Notes under the pieces: model-generated
Seen by the model: only the letters and a program-made list of their open reading frames with translations
The model's database searches: none
What the model was told of the DNA's origin: nothing
Made by a program: the position numbers and the translations under genes
In this document: positions 8,139-15,892 of the stretch, piece after piece
How the letters are laid out: every line of letters starts with the position of its first letter
Position numbering within the stretch: position 1 is the stretch's first letter
Assembly (NCBI RefSeq): GCF_900099805.1
Contig: NZ_FNDR01000017.1
Coordinates: forward strand, 53,385-117,384
Length of the DNA: 64,000 bases
Source of the DNA: Variovorax sp. OV700
GTDB lineage: Bacteria; Pseudomonadota; Gammaproteobacteria; Burkholderiales; Burkholderiaceae_C
Reading direction: 5' to 3'

Positions 8139-9545
8139 ATGAGCGAAGTTGCCTCCCCTGAACGTACGGCCACGCCGGCTGCCCCCAAAGTCGGCTTCGT
8201 GAGCCTGGGCTGTCCCAAGGCCCTGACCGATTCCGAACTGATCCTGACCCGCCTGAGTGCCGAGGGCTACCAGACGTCCAAGACCTTCGAAGGGGCCGAC
8301 CTGGTGATCGTCAACACCTGCGGCTTCATCGACGATGCCGTGAAGGAGAGCCTGGACACCATCGGCGAGGCATTGGCTGAAAACGGCCGCGTCATCGTCA
8401 CGGGTTGCCTGGGCGCCAAGACGGGCGACCAGGGCGGCAACCTGGTGCGGCAGATGCACCCCAGCGTGCTGGCCGTGACTGGTCCGCACGCCACGCAAGA
8501 GGTCATGGATGCGGTCCACGCGAACCTACCCAAGCCGCACGATCCCTTCATCGACCTGGTGCCCAACACCTTCGGCATCGCAGGCCTCAAGCTCACGCCG
8601 CGGCACTATGCGTATCTGAAGATCAGCGAAGGCTGCAATCACCGCTGCACCTTCTGCATCATTCCGTCGATGCGTGGCGACCTGGTGTCGCGTCCTGTCG
8701 GCGACGTGCTCGGCGAGGCCAAGGCCCTGTTCGAAGGCGGCGTGAGAGAACTGCTGGTCATCAGCCAGGACACCTCGGCCTATGGCGTCGACGTCAAGTA
8801 CCGCACTGGTTTCTGGGACGGCAAGCCGGTCAAGACACGCATGCTCGAACTGGTTCGCACGCTGGGCGAAATCGCGGAGCCCTATGGCGCCTGGGTGCGC
8901 CTGCACTACGTGTACCCGTATCCGAGCGTGGACGAGATCATTCCGTTGATGGCAAGCGGGCAGGTGCTGCCTTACCTCGACGTGCCGCTGCAGCACAGCC
9001 ACCCCGACGTGCTCAAGCGCATGAAGCGGCCGGCCAGCGGCGAGAAGAACCTGGAGCGCCTCGCGCGTTGGCGCGAGGTCTGTCCAGAGCTCGTGATCCG
9101 CAGCACATTCATTGCCGGCTTTCCGGGCGAAACCGAGCAAGAGTTCGAGCATCTGCTCGACTTCATCCGCGAGGCGCAGATCGACCGGGCAGGTTGCTTT
9201 GCATACAGCCCCGTCGAAGGCGCCACGGCCAACGACATTCCCGGCATGCTGCCGCCGGCAGAGCGCGAAGCGCGCCGCGCCCGGTTCATGGAAGTGGCGG
9301 AGGCGGTGTCGATCGCCAAGCTGCGCCAGCGCATCGGTGCAACCATGCAGGTGCTCGTCGATTCCGCGCCGGGCATGGGCCGAAAGGGCGGCGTGGGCCG
9401 CACCTACGCCGACGCGCCCGAGATCGACGGCACCGTGCGCCTGCTGCCGCCCGAGAAAATCAGCAAGACGCTCAAGGTGGGTGAATTCACCAAGGCCCGC
9501 ATCGTGGGTGCCGAGGGCCACGACCTGATTGCGCTGCCGATCTGA
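8139..9545 (+). CDS. rimO: Ribosomal protein uS12 methylthiotransferase RimO
   Basis: A 468-residue radical-SAM enzyme that adds a methylthio group to the conserved Asp of ribosomal protein S12. The N-terminal UPF0004 domain supplies the auxiliary cluster ligands C25, C61 and C90. The radical-SAM motif is C166-x3-C170-x2-C173 (CNHRCTFC), and a C-terminal TRAM domain begins near residue 400. The SLGCPKALTDSE opening and GETEQEF segment identify RimO rather than MiaB. A weak -10-like GACAAT precedes it and a strong terminator follows. Confidence 0.97.
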   Translation: MSEVASPERTATPAAPKVGFVSLGCPKALTDSELILTRLSAEGYQTSKTFEGADLVIVNTCGFIDDAVKESLDTIGEALAENGRVIVTGCLGAKTGDQGGNLVRQMHPSVLAVTGPHATQEVMDAVHANLPKPHDPFIDLVPNTFGIAGLKLTPRHYAYLKISEGCNHRCTFCIIPSMRGDLVSRPVGDVLGEAKALFEGGVRELLVISQDTSAYGVDVKYRTGFWDGKPVKTRMLELVRTLGEIAEPYGAWVRLHYVYPYPSVDEIIPLMASGQVLPYLDVPLQHSHPDVLKRMKRPASGEKNLERLARWREVCPELVIRSTFIAGFPGETEQEFEHLLDFIREAQIDRAGCFAYSPVEGATANDIPGMLPPAEREARRARFMEVAEAVSIAKLRQRIGATMQVLVDSAPGMGRKGGVGRTYADAPEIDGTVRLLPPEKISKTLKVGEFTKARIVGAEGHDLIALPI

Positions 9546-9559
9546 GATCCGCCAAATGG

Positions 9560-9584
9560 AAAAGCCCGCATGAAGCGGGCTTTT
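9560..9584 (+). terminator. Intrinsic terminator of rimO
   Basis: AAAAGCCCGC-ATGAA-GCGGGCTTTT: a 10-bp stem including the flanking A/T tracts, followed by TTTTC. Its symmetry suggests it can also terminate minus-strand transcription from the small gene at 9624-9710. Confidence 0.9.
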
Positions 9585-9623
9585 CTAAAGGGCTCGATCA
9601 GGGCTGGCAAGGCCCGGTTGTTC

Positions 9624-9710
9624 CTAGTCATCCGAACGCGAGATGACCAGAAGACTCATGAACAACGCTCCAAGAAACATGCCGGCTATCAAAGTAAATG
9701 CTGCGACCAC
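9624..9710 (-). CDS. Putative 28-residue single-span membrane microprotein
   Basis: GTG 9710 is preceded by GGAG at 9717-9720 with a 6-nt spacer. The frame encodes 28 residues: one hydrophobic helix, AFTLIAGMFLGALFMSLLVI (residues 4-23), and a short polar tail SRSDD. An in-frame TGA a few codons upstream rules out a longer form. The rimO terminator lies 40 nt past its stop and would serve both strands. The ideal ribosome site and clean membrane helix support a real gene; function is unknown. Conservation in relatives is the deciding evidence and cannot be tested here. Confidence 0.5.
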   Translation of the reverse strand: MVAAFTLIAGMFLGALFMSLLVISRSDD

Positions 9711-9724
9711 GATGGGCTCCTTAA

Positions 9725-9777
9725 GTTTGAATGATCAAACCAAAGGTAACATTTTTCGTCGTTATGAGGTTACTTTT
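9725..9777. promoter_or_regulatory. Two nested dyads upstream of the microprotein gene
   Basis: A perfect dyad GTTTGA-ATGA-TCAAAC (9725-9740) lies 4 bp from the microprotein's Shine-Dalgarno. A second, imperfect one, AAAGGTAAC (9742-9750) with GTTACTTTT (9769-9777), follows. The tract is A+T-rich. These could be operators or mRNA hairpins controlling access to the ribosome site. Confidence 0.35.
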
Positions 9778-9842
9778 TGAAGCATTTTGAATGGAGGAGC
9801 GTGACTTTTGCCACGACTTTGCCATTTGCAAACACGTGCTCA

Positions 9843-9856
9843 GGCACCTGGGTGCC
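9843..9856 (-). terminator. Short hairpin after the SOS-linked gene
   Basis: GGCACC-TG-GGTGCC lies 14 nt beyond the stop of the 9871-10149 gene. The loop is very short and no T-run follows, so read-through toward the microprotein gene is possible. Confidence 0.25.
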
Positions 9857-9870
9857 GCCCCCAACGATCG

Positions 9871-10149
9871 CTAGAAGGGTAGCGCTTCGCCAGCGTCCGG
9901 CTCGTGCGCTGGATAGAGGTATTTGGAGTACTCGCCCGACTTGCCGTACAGCCGTGCGGCAAGTGCCACCGGGTCATCCTTGCCGTGCTTTTCATAAAGC
10001 GCGGGTCCCCAAATGATGAATCCATCGATGCTGAGCCGATGAGGCGCGGGTTCGATCGCCTTCCATGCGTGGGCGAATTTCGAGATCCAAGCCAAGGCTT
10101 GTACCAAGGCATGGTTGCGTGGAAAAGGGGTTTCTTCAGGCTTGGACAT
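9871..10149 (-). CDS. Conserved-looking 92-residue protein under apparent LexA control
   Basis: The product family is not recognised. ATG 10149 has AAAGGAT 8 nt upstream; the open frame extends further, but only through the promoter. The protein is soluble, with no signal peptide or membrane helix. It is Trp/Tyr-rich in the middle (LSIDGFIIWGPALYEKHGKD) and has a repeated-looking segment KSGEYSKYLYP before an acidic tail. A perfect CTGT-N8-ACAG LexA operator lies 23 bp upstream of the start, so SOS induction is expected. The 28-residue membrane gene lies 160 bp downstream on the same strand. Confidence 0.7.
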   Translation of the reverse strand: MSKPEETPFPRNHALVQALAWISKFAHAWKAIEPAPHRLSIDGFIIWGPALYEKHGKDDPVALAARLYGKSGEYSKYLYPAHEPDAGEALPF

Positions 10150-10172
10150 GGCGGTTATCCTTTGTGAAAAGA

Positions 10173-10188
10173 CTGTATAAATGTACAG
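10173..10188 (-). promoter_or_regulatory. LexA (SOS) box
   Basis: CTGTATAAATGTACAG fits the proteobacterial operator CTGT-N8-ACAG exactly, and the flanks (GA...TAA) extend the symmetry toward the E. coli consensus. It overlaps a plausible minus-strand promoter (TGGACA, 16 bp, TACATT), ideal for repression of the gene starting at 10149. Confidence 0.8.
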
Positions 10189-10222
10189 TAATTTCAAAGC
10201 CTGTCCAGCTTGCCGAGTGGAC

Positions 10223-10615
10223 TTAGCCGTGCCTGTTGAACCACGCCCAGAGAGCAACGCTCACGCCAACCCAGATGCCAACAATGATCACTGCGCCGGC
10301 GATGCTTCGGGGCTTGCTGCCTTGTTCTTTCATCCATTTGTCGGCTTGCGCGCGGCATTCATCGAGCACGGCAGCCGGAATGAGCCGGATGTTCAGCCAG
10401 ATGAGGGCAGGCAGCAGCAGGGCATCGTCGACGTAGCCGAGGACCGGAATGAAATCAGGTATGAGATCGATCGGGCTCAGCGCGTAGGCGACGACAAAGG
10501 CGGCAAGCGCCTTGGCAAACCAGGGCGTGCCGGGGTGTCGATAGGCAAACCAGAGTGTGACGGCGTCGCGCTTGATGCGCGACGCCCACAGTTTGATGCT
10601 TTGAAAAATGGCCAT
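10223..10615 (-). CDS. YkvA/DUF1232 family membrane protein
   Basis: A 130-residue protein with the DUF1232 core at about 38-75, centred on YALSPIDLIPDFIPVLGYVD, and a C-terminal membrane helix (IAGAVIIVGIWVGVSVALWAW). Family members are small membrane-associated proteins of unknown role. ATG 10615 was chosen because family members typically begin just before the FQ..K.WA..IKRD segment; ATG 10657 in the same frame is possible, and neither has a strong ribosome site. It lies upstream of the SOS-linked gene on the same strand but ends 73 bp before it, with the LexA box between. Confidence 0.8.
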   Translation of the reverse strand: MAIFQSIKLWASRIKRDAVTLWFAYRHPGTPWFAKALAAFVVAYALSPIDLIPDFIPVLGYVDDALLLPALIWLNIRLIPAAVLDECRAQADKWMKEQGSKPRSIAGAVIIVGIWVGVSVALWAWFNRHG

Positions 10616-11045
10616 GAACGTGGAGATTGCCAGAGCGCGTCGCGTGGTAAGGTGCATGTTGGCTTCACAGCCCGCCTCGGATCCAACCATGATGATCTTC
10701 GGCGCCGCACCCATCGGGTTAGGTTTGCGGTTCACCTTTACTGGCAACACGGCGTATTGATTGGTTGCCCCGCTTCTTGAGACTGTGCGCGATCATTCGT
10801 CGATGTACTGCGTCAGAATGGCGAGAAAGCCGCTCTCCCTGAGCGGCTGCCGCAGCATTTCATGAGAAGACGAAGCCCGTTGCATCTGTTCGAATCCGTG
10901 CCGCCCGAAACAATCCCGCAAGAGGTCTCGACCCGGGACCGCGAAGGTGTGTGCGAACGCGGCGGCTTGCTGTCGGTCCGGCCTCGTTTGGCCACGACCG
11001 GCTTTTGCGAGGGAGAGCATCCCTCGATCATGTTCCCAGGGCAAA
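10616..11045. other. Sparse stretch without a confident gene
   Basis: No recognised gene lies between the DUF1232 start and the tRNA-Leu terminator. A minus-strand frame is open from about 11020 to 10793 (roughly 75 residues, ending GFLAILTQYIDE), but it lacks a clear ribosome site and any family resemblance. A plus-strand frame from 10862 runs into the tRNA antisense and is spurious. It may be decayed coding sequence. Confidence 0.4.
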
Positions 11046-11082
11046 GAAAAAACCCCTGTGAATCGATGATTCACAGGGGTTT
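11046..11082 (-). terminator. Intrinsic terminator of tRNA-Leu
   Basis: On the minus strand, a 15-bp stem (AAACCCCTGTGAATC on one arm, exact complement on the other, GAT loop; 11050-11082) is followed by a T6 tract (11046-11051 complement), 14 nt after the tRNA 3' end. Confidence 0.92.
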
Positions 11083-11096
11083 CAGCTTGGTAGGGG

Positions 11097-11181
<85 letters not shown>

Positions 11182-11184
11182 CCA

Positions 11185-11206
11185 CATAGCTGCCGAAGCA
11201 GTTATG
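11185..11206 (+). promoter_or_regulatory. Stable hairpin with T-tract in the rnr leader
   Basis: CATAGCTGC-CGAA-GCAGTTATG is a 9-bp stem (one G-U) closed by a CGAA tetraloop and followed by TTTTG on the plus strand. It sits just before the purine-rich ribosome site of rnr and after the 5' end of the divergent tRNA-Leu. It could be an attenuator, a terminator against antisense transcription, or an RNA leader recognised by RNase R. Confidence 0.4.
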
Positions 11207-11234
11207 TTTTGAATTTCAGGAAAGAGAGAATCAT

Positions 11235-13541
11235 ATCAAAAATAATGGCCATTCCAGCGGTCTGCTGGATGAATTTGAAGGAACTGTTCAAGGGCATCGC
11301 GATGGACACGGTTTCGTGCAGCGCGACGACGGCGAAGCCGACATCTATCTGCCCCCGAACGAGATGCGCGCGGTGCTGCACAAAGACCGCGTCAAGGCGC
11401 GCGTGGTGCGGCAAGACCGGCGCGGGCGTCCCGAAGGACGGGTGGTTGAAATCGTCGAACGCCCCGAGCAGCCGATCATCGGCCGCCTGTTGCATGAAGG
11501 CGGCATCTGGCTCGTCGCCCCCGAAGACAAGCGCTACGGACAGGACGTACTGATTCCCAAGGGCGCGACCGGCCCCGCGAAGGTGGGGCAGGTCGTGGTC
11601 GTGCAACTCACCGAGCCGCCGGCCTTGTTCGGCCAGCCCGTGGGCCGCGTGAAGGAAGTGCTGGGCGAGATCGACGACCCCGGCATGGAGATCGAGATCG
11701 CCGTGCGCAAATACGGCGTGCCGCATGAGTTCTCCGCCGAATGCCTGGCCGAGGCCAAGGCCTTGCCCGAGAAGGTTCGCCCTGCGGACAAGAAGGGCCG
11801 CATCGACCTGACCGACGTGCCGCTGGTCACCATCGACGGCGAGGACGCGCGCGACTTCGACGACGCCGTGTACTGCGAGCCCGCAAAGGTTGGCCGCGGC
11901 AAGGGGTGGCGCCTGCTGGTTGCCATTGCCGACGTCAGCGCCTATGTGCAGACCGGCTCGGCGATCGATATCGACGCGTACGACCGCGCCACCAGTGTCT
12001 ACTTCCCGCGCCGCGTTATTCCGATGCTGCCGGAAAAGCTTTCGAACGGGTTGTGCTCGCTGAACCCCGAGGTCGAGCGCCTGTGCATGGTGTGCGACAT
12101 GCTCGTGGCCGCCGACGGCGAAATCTACGCCTACCAGTTCTATCCGGCGGTGATGTTCAGCCACGCGCGCTTCACCTACACCGAGGTGGCGGCCATTCTT
12201 GGCAACACGCGCGGCCCCGAGGCGGCCAAGCGCAAGGACCGCGTGAAGGACCTGCTGAACCTGGCCGATGTCTACAAGGCGCTGCTCAAGCAGCGCGGCA
12301 AGCGGGGTGCGGTCGACTTCGAAACCACCGAGACGCAGATCATTTGCGACGACGCGGGCCGCATCGAGAAGATCGTGCCGCGCACGCGCAATGAGGCGCA
12401 CCGCCTCATTGAAGAAGCCATGCTCGCGGCCAACGTGTGCAGCGCCGACTTCATCGCTGAAGGCAAGCACCCGGGCCTGTTCCGTGTGCACGAAGGCCCG
12501 ACGCCCGAGAAGAAGGAAATCTTGCGCGGCTACCTGAAAGCCATGGGCGTGGGATTGAGCATTACCGACGACCCGCGGCCCGGCGAGTTCCAGGCGATTG
12601 CCGAAGCCACCAAGGAGCGGCCCGACGCGCAGCAGATCCACACCATGCTGCTTCGCTCGATGCAGCAGGCCATCTACACGCCGATCAACAGTGGCCACTT
12701 CGGCCTGGCTTACGAGGCCTACACGCACTTCACGAGCCCGATCCGGCGTTATCCGGACCTGCTGGTGCATCGCGTGATCAAGGCAATTCTCGGCAAGACG
12801 CGCTATCAGCTGCCGATGCTACCGACGCCGGGCGAGGCGCATGCCAAGCTGGCCAAGCGGCTGGCTTCGCGTGTCAAGGCGCCGACCACCAAGCCGCAGA
12901 AAGCCACCGTCGCGCCGACCAAGGAAGTGCTGGCCTGGGAAGCCGCCGGCCTGCATTGCAGCGCCAACGAACGCCGCGCCGACGAGGCCAGCCGCGACGT
13001 CGAGGCATGGCTCAAGTGCAAGTACATGCGCGAGCATCTGGGCGAGGAATACGGCGGCGTGGTCACTGCGGCCACGACCTTCGGCATCTTCGTTACGCTC
13101 GACGCCATGTATGTCGAAGGCCTGGTTCACATCACCGAACTCGGTGGCGAATATTTCAAGTTCGACGAAATGCGCCAGGAACTGCGCGGCGAGCGCACCG
13201 GCATTCGCTATGCCATCGGTACGCGCGTGCGGGTGCAGGTGAGCCGTGTCGACCTGGACGGGCGCAAGATCGATTTCCGCCTGGTGCGCGAAGGCGAAGA
13301 ACTCACCGCGCGTGCCATGAAGGACAAGGGCGTGGGCGCGGGCGGCGTGCCGGTCAAGGCATCGGCCAAGCGCAGCTCGCGCCACAAGGCGGAACACAAG
13401 GCCGAAGCCGTTCCCGAGCCGCGCAGCGAACGCGGCGCAAGCGCCGTTGCGGTGGGCCCCCAGTCGGCCATGCAGGCCTTCAAGTCGGCGGTCAAGAAGG
13501 CCGCCAACAAGATGAAGGGGCGCAAGCCTCGCCGTGCATGA
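11235..13541 (+). CDS. rnr: Ribonuclease R (start codon unusual)
   Basis: A processive 3'-5' exoribonuclease that digests structured RNA in mRNA and rRNA quality control and in cold adaptation. Domains: cold-shock/OB region with GTVQGHRDGHGF, the RNB catalytic domain with IDGEDARDFDDAV supplying metal-binding aspartates, a C-terminal S1 domain (about 615-695) and a basic Lys/Arg tail. The conserved GTVQGHRDGHGF lies upstream of the first ordinary in-frame start, GTG 11316. The frame is open back to 11190 with no ATG, GTG or TTG. The start given is the ATC behind AGGAAAGAGAG and is uncertain. The protein is about 768 residues. Confidence 0.88.
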   Translation: MKNNGHSSGLLDEFEGTVQGHRDGHGFVQRDDGEADIYLPPNEMRAVLHKDRVKARVVRQDRRGRPEGRVVEIVERPEQPIIGRLLHEGGIWLVAPEDKRYGQDVLIPKGATGPAKVGQVVVVQLTEPPALFGQPVGRVKEVLGEIDDPGMEIEIAVRKYGVPHEFSAECLAEAKALPEKVRPADKKGRIDLTDVPLVTIDGEDARDFDDAVYCEPAKVGRGKGWRLLVAIADVSAYVQTGSAIDIDAYDRATSVYFPRRVIPMLPEKLSNGLCSLNPEVERLCMVCDMLVAADGEIYAYQFYPAVMFSHARFTYTEVAAILGNTRGPEAAKRKDRVKDLLNLADVYKALLKQRGKRGAVDFETTETQIICDDAGRIEKIVPRTRNEAHRLIEEAMLAANVCSADFIAEGKHPGLFRVHEGPTPEKKEILRGYLKAMGVGLSITDDPRPGEFQAIAEATKERPDAQQIHTMLLRSMQQAIYTPINSGHFGLAYEAYTHFTSPIRRYPDLLVHRVIKAILGKTRYQLPMLPTPGEAHAKLAKRLASRVKAPTTKPQKATVAPTKEVLAWEAAGLHCSANERRADEASRDVEAWLKCKYMREHLGEEYGGVVTAATTFGIFVTLDAMYVEGLVHITELGGEYFKFDEMRQELRGERTGIRYAIGTRVRVQVSRVDLDGRKIDFRLVREGEELTARAMKDKGVGAGGVPVKASAKRSSRHKAEHKAEAVPEPRSERGASAVAVGPQSAMQAFKSAVKKAANKMKGRKPRRA

Positions 13542-13596
13542 CGAGCAACGCATTGCACCTATCCCCGACAGACACACCGAGAAGGAGACACTGAAC

Positions 13597-14361
13597 ATGA
13601 GCGTGGAAAACAACAAGGGCCGCATCGCGATCGTCACGGGTGCCGGCACGGGCATCGGACGCGCTGCGGCGATGGCATTGCTGGCCGACGGATGGAACGT
13701 GACCCTGGCGGGTCGCCGCCTGGAGCCGCTGGAGCAGGTGGCGGAAGAGTCGGGCGCCGGCGCGCGAGCGTTTGCGGTGCCGACCGACGTGGCCAATCCT
13801 GATTCGGTGCAGGCGCTATTTGCGGCTGCCGTCGAGCGCTTCGGCCGCGTCGACCTGCTGTTCAACAACGCCGGCGTGGGCAACCCCCCCGGGCCGTTCG
13901 AAGACTGGACGGCGGACCAATGGCGCGGCGTGGTCGACATCAACCTGACCGGTATGTTCTTCTGCATTCAGCAGGCATTCCGCACGATGAAGGCACAAAC
14001 CCCGCGCGGCGGCCGAATCATCAACAACGGGTCCATCTCGGCCACGGCACCGCGGCCGAATTCGGCGGCTTACACGGCGACCAAGCACGGTGTGGAGGGC
14101 CTGACCAAGACCGCTTCGCTCGACGGGCGCAAGTACGACATCGCCGTGGGCCAGATCGACGTGGGCAATGCCATGACCGAACTGGCGGCGCGCATGGCCA
14201 AGGGCGTGCCGCAAGCCAGCGGCGAACTCGCCATCGAGCCGCTGATGGACGTCAAGATCGTGGGCCAGTCGGTGCTCTACATGGCGAACCTGCCGCTGGA
14301 AGCCAACGTGCTGTTTCACACCGTCATGGCGACGAAGATGCCCTTCGTCGGGCGCGGCTAG
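13597..14361 (+). CDS. Short-chain dehydrogenase/reductase
   Basis: A 254-residue classical SDR with TGAGTGIG at 14-21, NNAG at 90-93 and catalytic Y159-x3-K163; the serine lies in NNGSISA. Substrate is unknown. The active-site region after the motif (IDVGNAMTELAARM) matches the SDRs annotated simply as oxidoreductases in Burkholderiales. ATG 13597 was chosen because GAAGGAG lies 9 nt upstream; the frame is open back to 13534 inside the rnr end. It lies 55 bp after rnr on the same strand and converges on nnr. Confidence 0.88.
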   Translation: MSVENNKGRIAIVTGAGTGIGRAAAMALLADGWNVTLAGRRLEPLEQVAEESGAGARAFAVPTDVANPDSVQALFAAAVERFGRVDLLFNNAGVGNPPGPFEDWTADQWRGVVDINLTGMFFCIQQAFRTMKAQTPRGGRIINNGSISATAPRPNSAAYTATKHGVEGLTKTASLDGRKYDIAVGQIDVGNAMTELAARMAKGVPQASGELAIEPLMDVKIVGQSVLYMANLPLEANVLFHTVMATKMPFVGRG

Positions 14362-14370
14362 AGCAGAGCC

Positions 14371-15822
14371 TCAGGGCGCCTGGCGCGCCAAGGCGCCCGC
14401 TGTCAGCGGCGGCGCGTTGGCCGGCCACCTATCGGCGATGTGGCCGTGGTGCCAGACAGCTTCGCGTGCTGCCTCGAGGGCCGGTTTTTGCATCGCCAGC
14501 GCGGCGCCGATCATTCCCGCCAGCACGTCGCCGGTTCCGGCGGTTGCGAGGCGCGCGTTGCCGGTCGGGTTGAGGACCGGCGGCGCACCGCTGCCATCTG
14601 CAATCACCGTTCCTGAGCCCTTGAGCACGGCAACCACGCCGTAGCGGGACGCCAGTTGGCGGACTGCTGCGAGCCTGTCTGCCTGAATGTCGGCGGCCGA
14701 GCAGTTCAGAAGGCGTGCGGCTTCAAGCGGGTGCGGGGTGATCACGGTGGGCTTTCCGCGCCGGGCGCGCGACGCCAGTTGCGTTTGCAACCCGCTGTCG
14801 GCGGCAATCGCGTTCAACGCATCGGCGTCGAGCACCAGTGCAGCCGCGGTCGCCAGCACACGCGGCAGCACCGCGCGCACGGCTGTGCCGCCGCCGCATC
14901 CGCAGACTGCTGTCATGCCCGAAAGATCGAGCGCGTTGGCGTCTCGCAGCATCAGCTCGGGTTGTGCCAGGTCGACGGGGGCTGCGCTCGGGTCGAGCAG
15001 TCCGACAAACACGCGTCCGGCACCCGCATGCAGCGCGGCCGATCCAGCGAGCAGTGCGGCGCCCGCCATGCCAGGTGCGCCGCCGATCACTGCAACGTCG
15101 CCATAGCTGCCCTTGTGCGATGCGTGGCTGCGCGGCCGGTTCGTTGGTGCGCCTGCAAGGCGTGCAACGGGCGGCTCGGCCTTGCTGCTGCAACCCAGGT
15201 CGTCGAACCAGACTGTGCCCGCCGCGTCGCGGCCTTGGGCCGTGAAGAGTCCTGGCTTCAAGGTCAGGAAGGTCACGCAAGCCGAAGTGACGGCCGCTGA
15301 ATGGGTGGCATGCCAGACCCCCGTGTCGGCATTCAAACCGGAAGGCAAATCGACGCTGAGCACCGGTTGCCCGCCTGCATGCATCTGTCGCAGCCACTCG
15401 GCCATGACGCCGTCGGGCGGCCGAGTCGACCCGATGCCGAGCAGCGCATCGATGGCCAGTTCACAGGCGGCGGGCGGCTGCGGCGCAAAGATCACCCCCG
15501 CGTCCCGCGCGCGTTGCAGCGAAGCCTTGGCATCGGGCGGCAGGCGGTTTTCATTGCCCACGAACGTCACGACCGGCTGGAAGCCCCGGTGCTGCAACTG
15601 CGCCGCGGCCTCGAAGCCGTCGCCGCCGTTATTGCCTGGCCCGCAGGCGATCCAGATCGTGCGCGCGTGCGGCGCGAGCGCCATTGCCAGCCGCGCCAAG
15701 GCCAGGCCCGCGCGCTGCATCAGCGTGTGGGAGGGCAGGGTGGCCGCGGCTGCGTGCTCGATGCGCCGCGTCGCCGCAATGTCGAACAGATCGGCGGCGG
15801 TGGCGGACGTGATGCGTTGCAT
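14371..15822 (-). CDS. nnr: Bifunctional NAD(P)H-hydrate epimerase / ADP-dependent dehydratase
   Basis: A 483-residue metabolite-repair enzyme that restores NAD(P)H damaged by hydration. The N-terminal YjeF epimerase domain (about 1-205) has CGPGNNGGDGFEAA. The C-terminal ribokinase-like dehydratase domain (about 230-480) has NPTGNARLATAGTGDVLAGM, with the catalytic Asp of GTGD. ATG 15822 begins the family's usual opening; an open frame continues to 15951 without homology. It is convergent with the SDR gene, leaving only 9 bp between stops. Confidence 0.94.
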   Translation of the reverse strand: MQRITSATAADLFDIAATRRIEHAAAATLPSHTLMQRAGLALARLAMALAPHARTIWIACGPGNNGGDGFEAAAQLQHRGFQPVVTFVGNENRLPPDAKASLQRARDAGVIFAPQPPAACELAIDALLGIGSTRPPDGVMAEWLRQMHAGGQPVLSVDLPSGLNADTGVWHATHSAAVTSACVTFLTLKPGLFTAQGRDAAGTVWFDDLGCSSKAEPPVARLAGAPTNRPRSHASHKGSYGDVAVIGGAPGMAGAALLAGSAALHAGAGRVFVGLLDPSAAPVDLAQPELMLRDANALDLSGMTAVCGCGGGTAVRAVLPRVLATAAALVLDADALNAIAADSGLQTQLASRARRGKPTVITPHPLEAARLLNCSAADIQADRLAAVRQLASRYGVVAVLKGSGTVIADGSGAPPVLNPTGNARLATAGTGDVLAGMIGAALAMQKPALEAAREAVWHHGHIADRWPANAPPLTAGALARQAP

Positions 15823-15892
15823 CGGGCCATTTTGCCGCTCGGCGACCGATGAATGAAGCGCTTGAATAAACGGCGCCCCGGCGCCTGGAACC

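Noticed and set aside
9777..10016. Plus-strand frame with GGAGGAG nearby
   Set aside because: The Shine-Dalgarno is only 1-2 nt from the nearest GTG, the frame is antisense to the SOS-linked gene, and the product has no structure or family.
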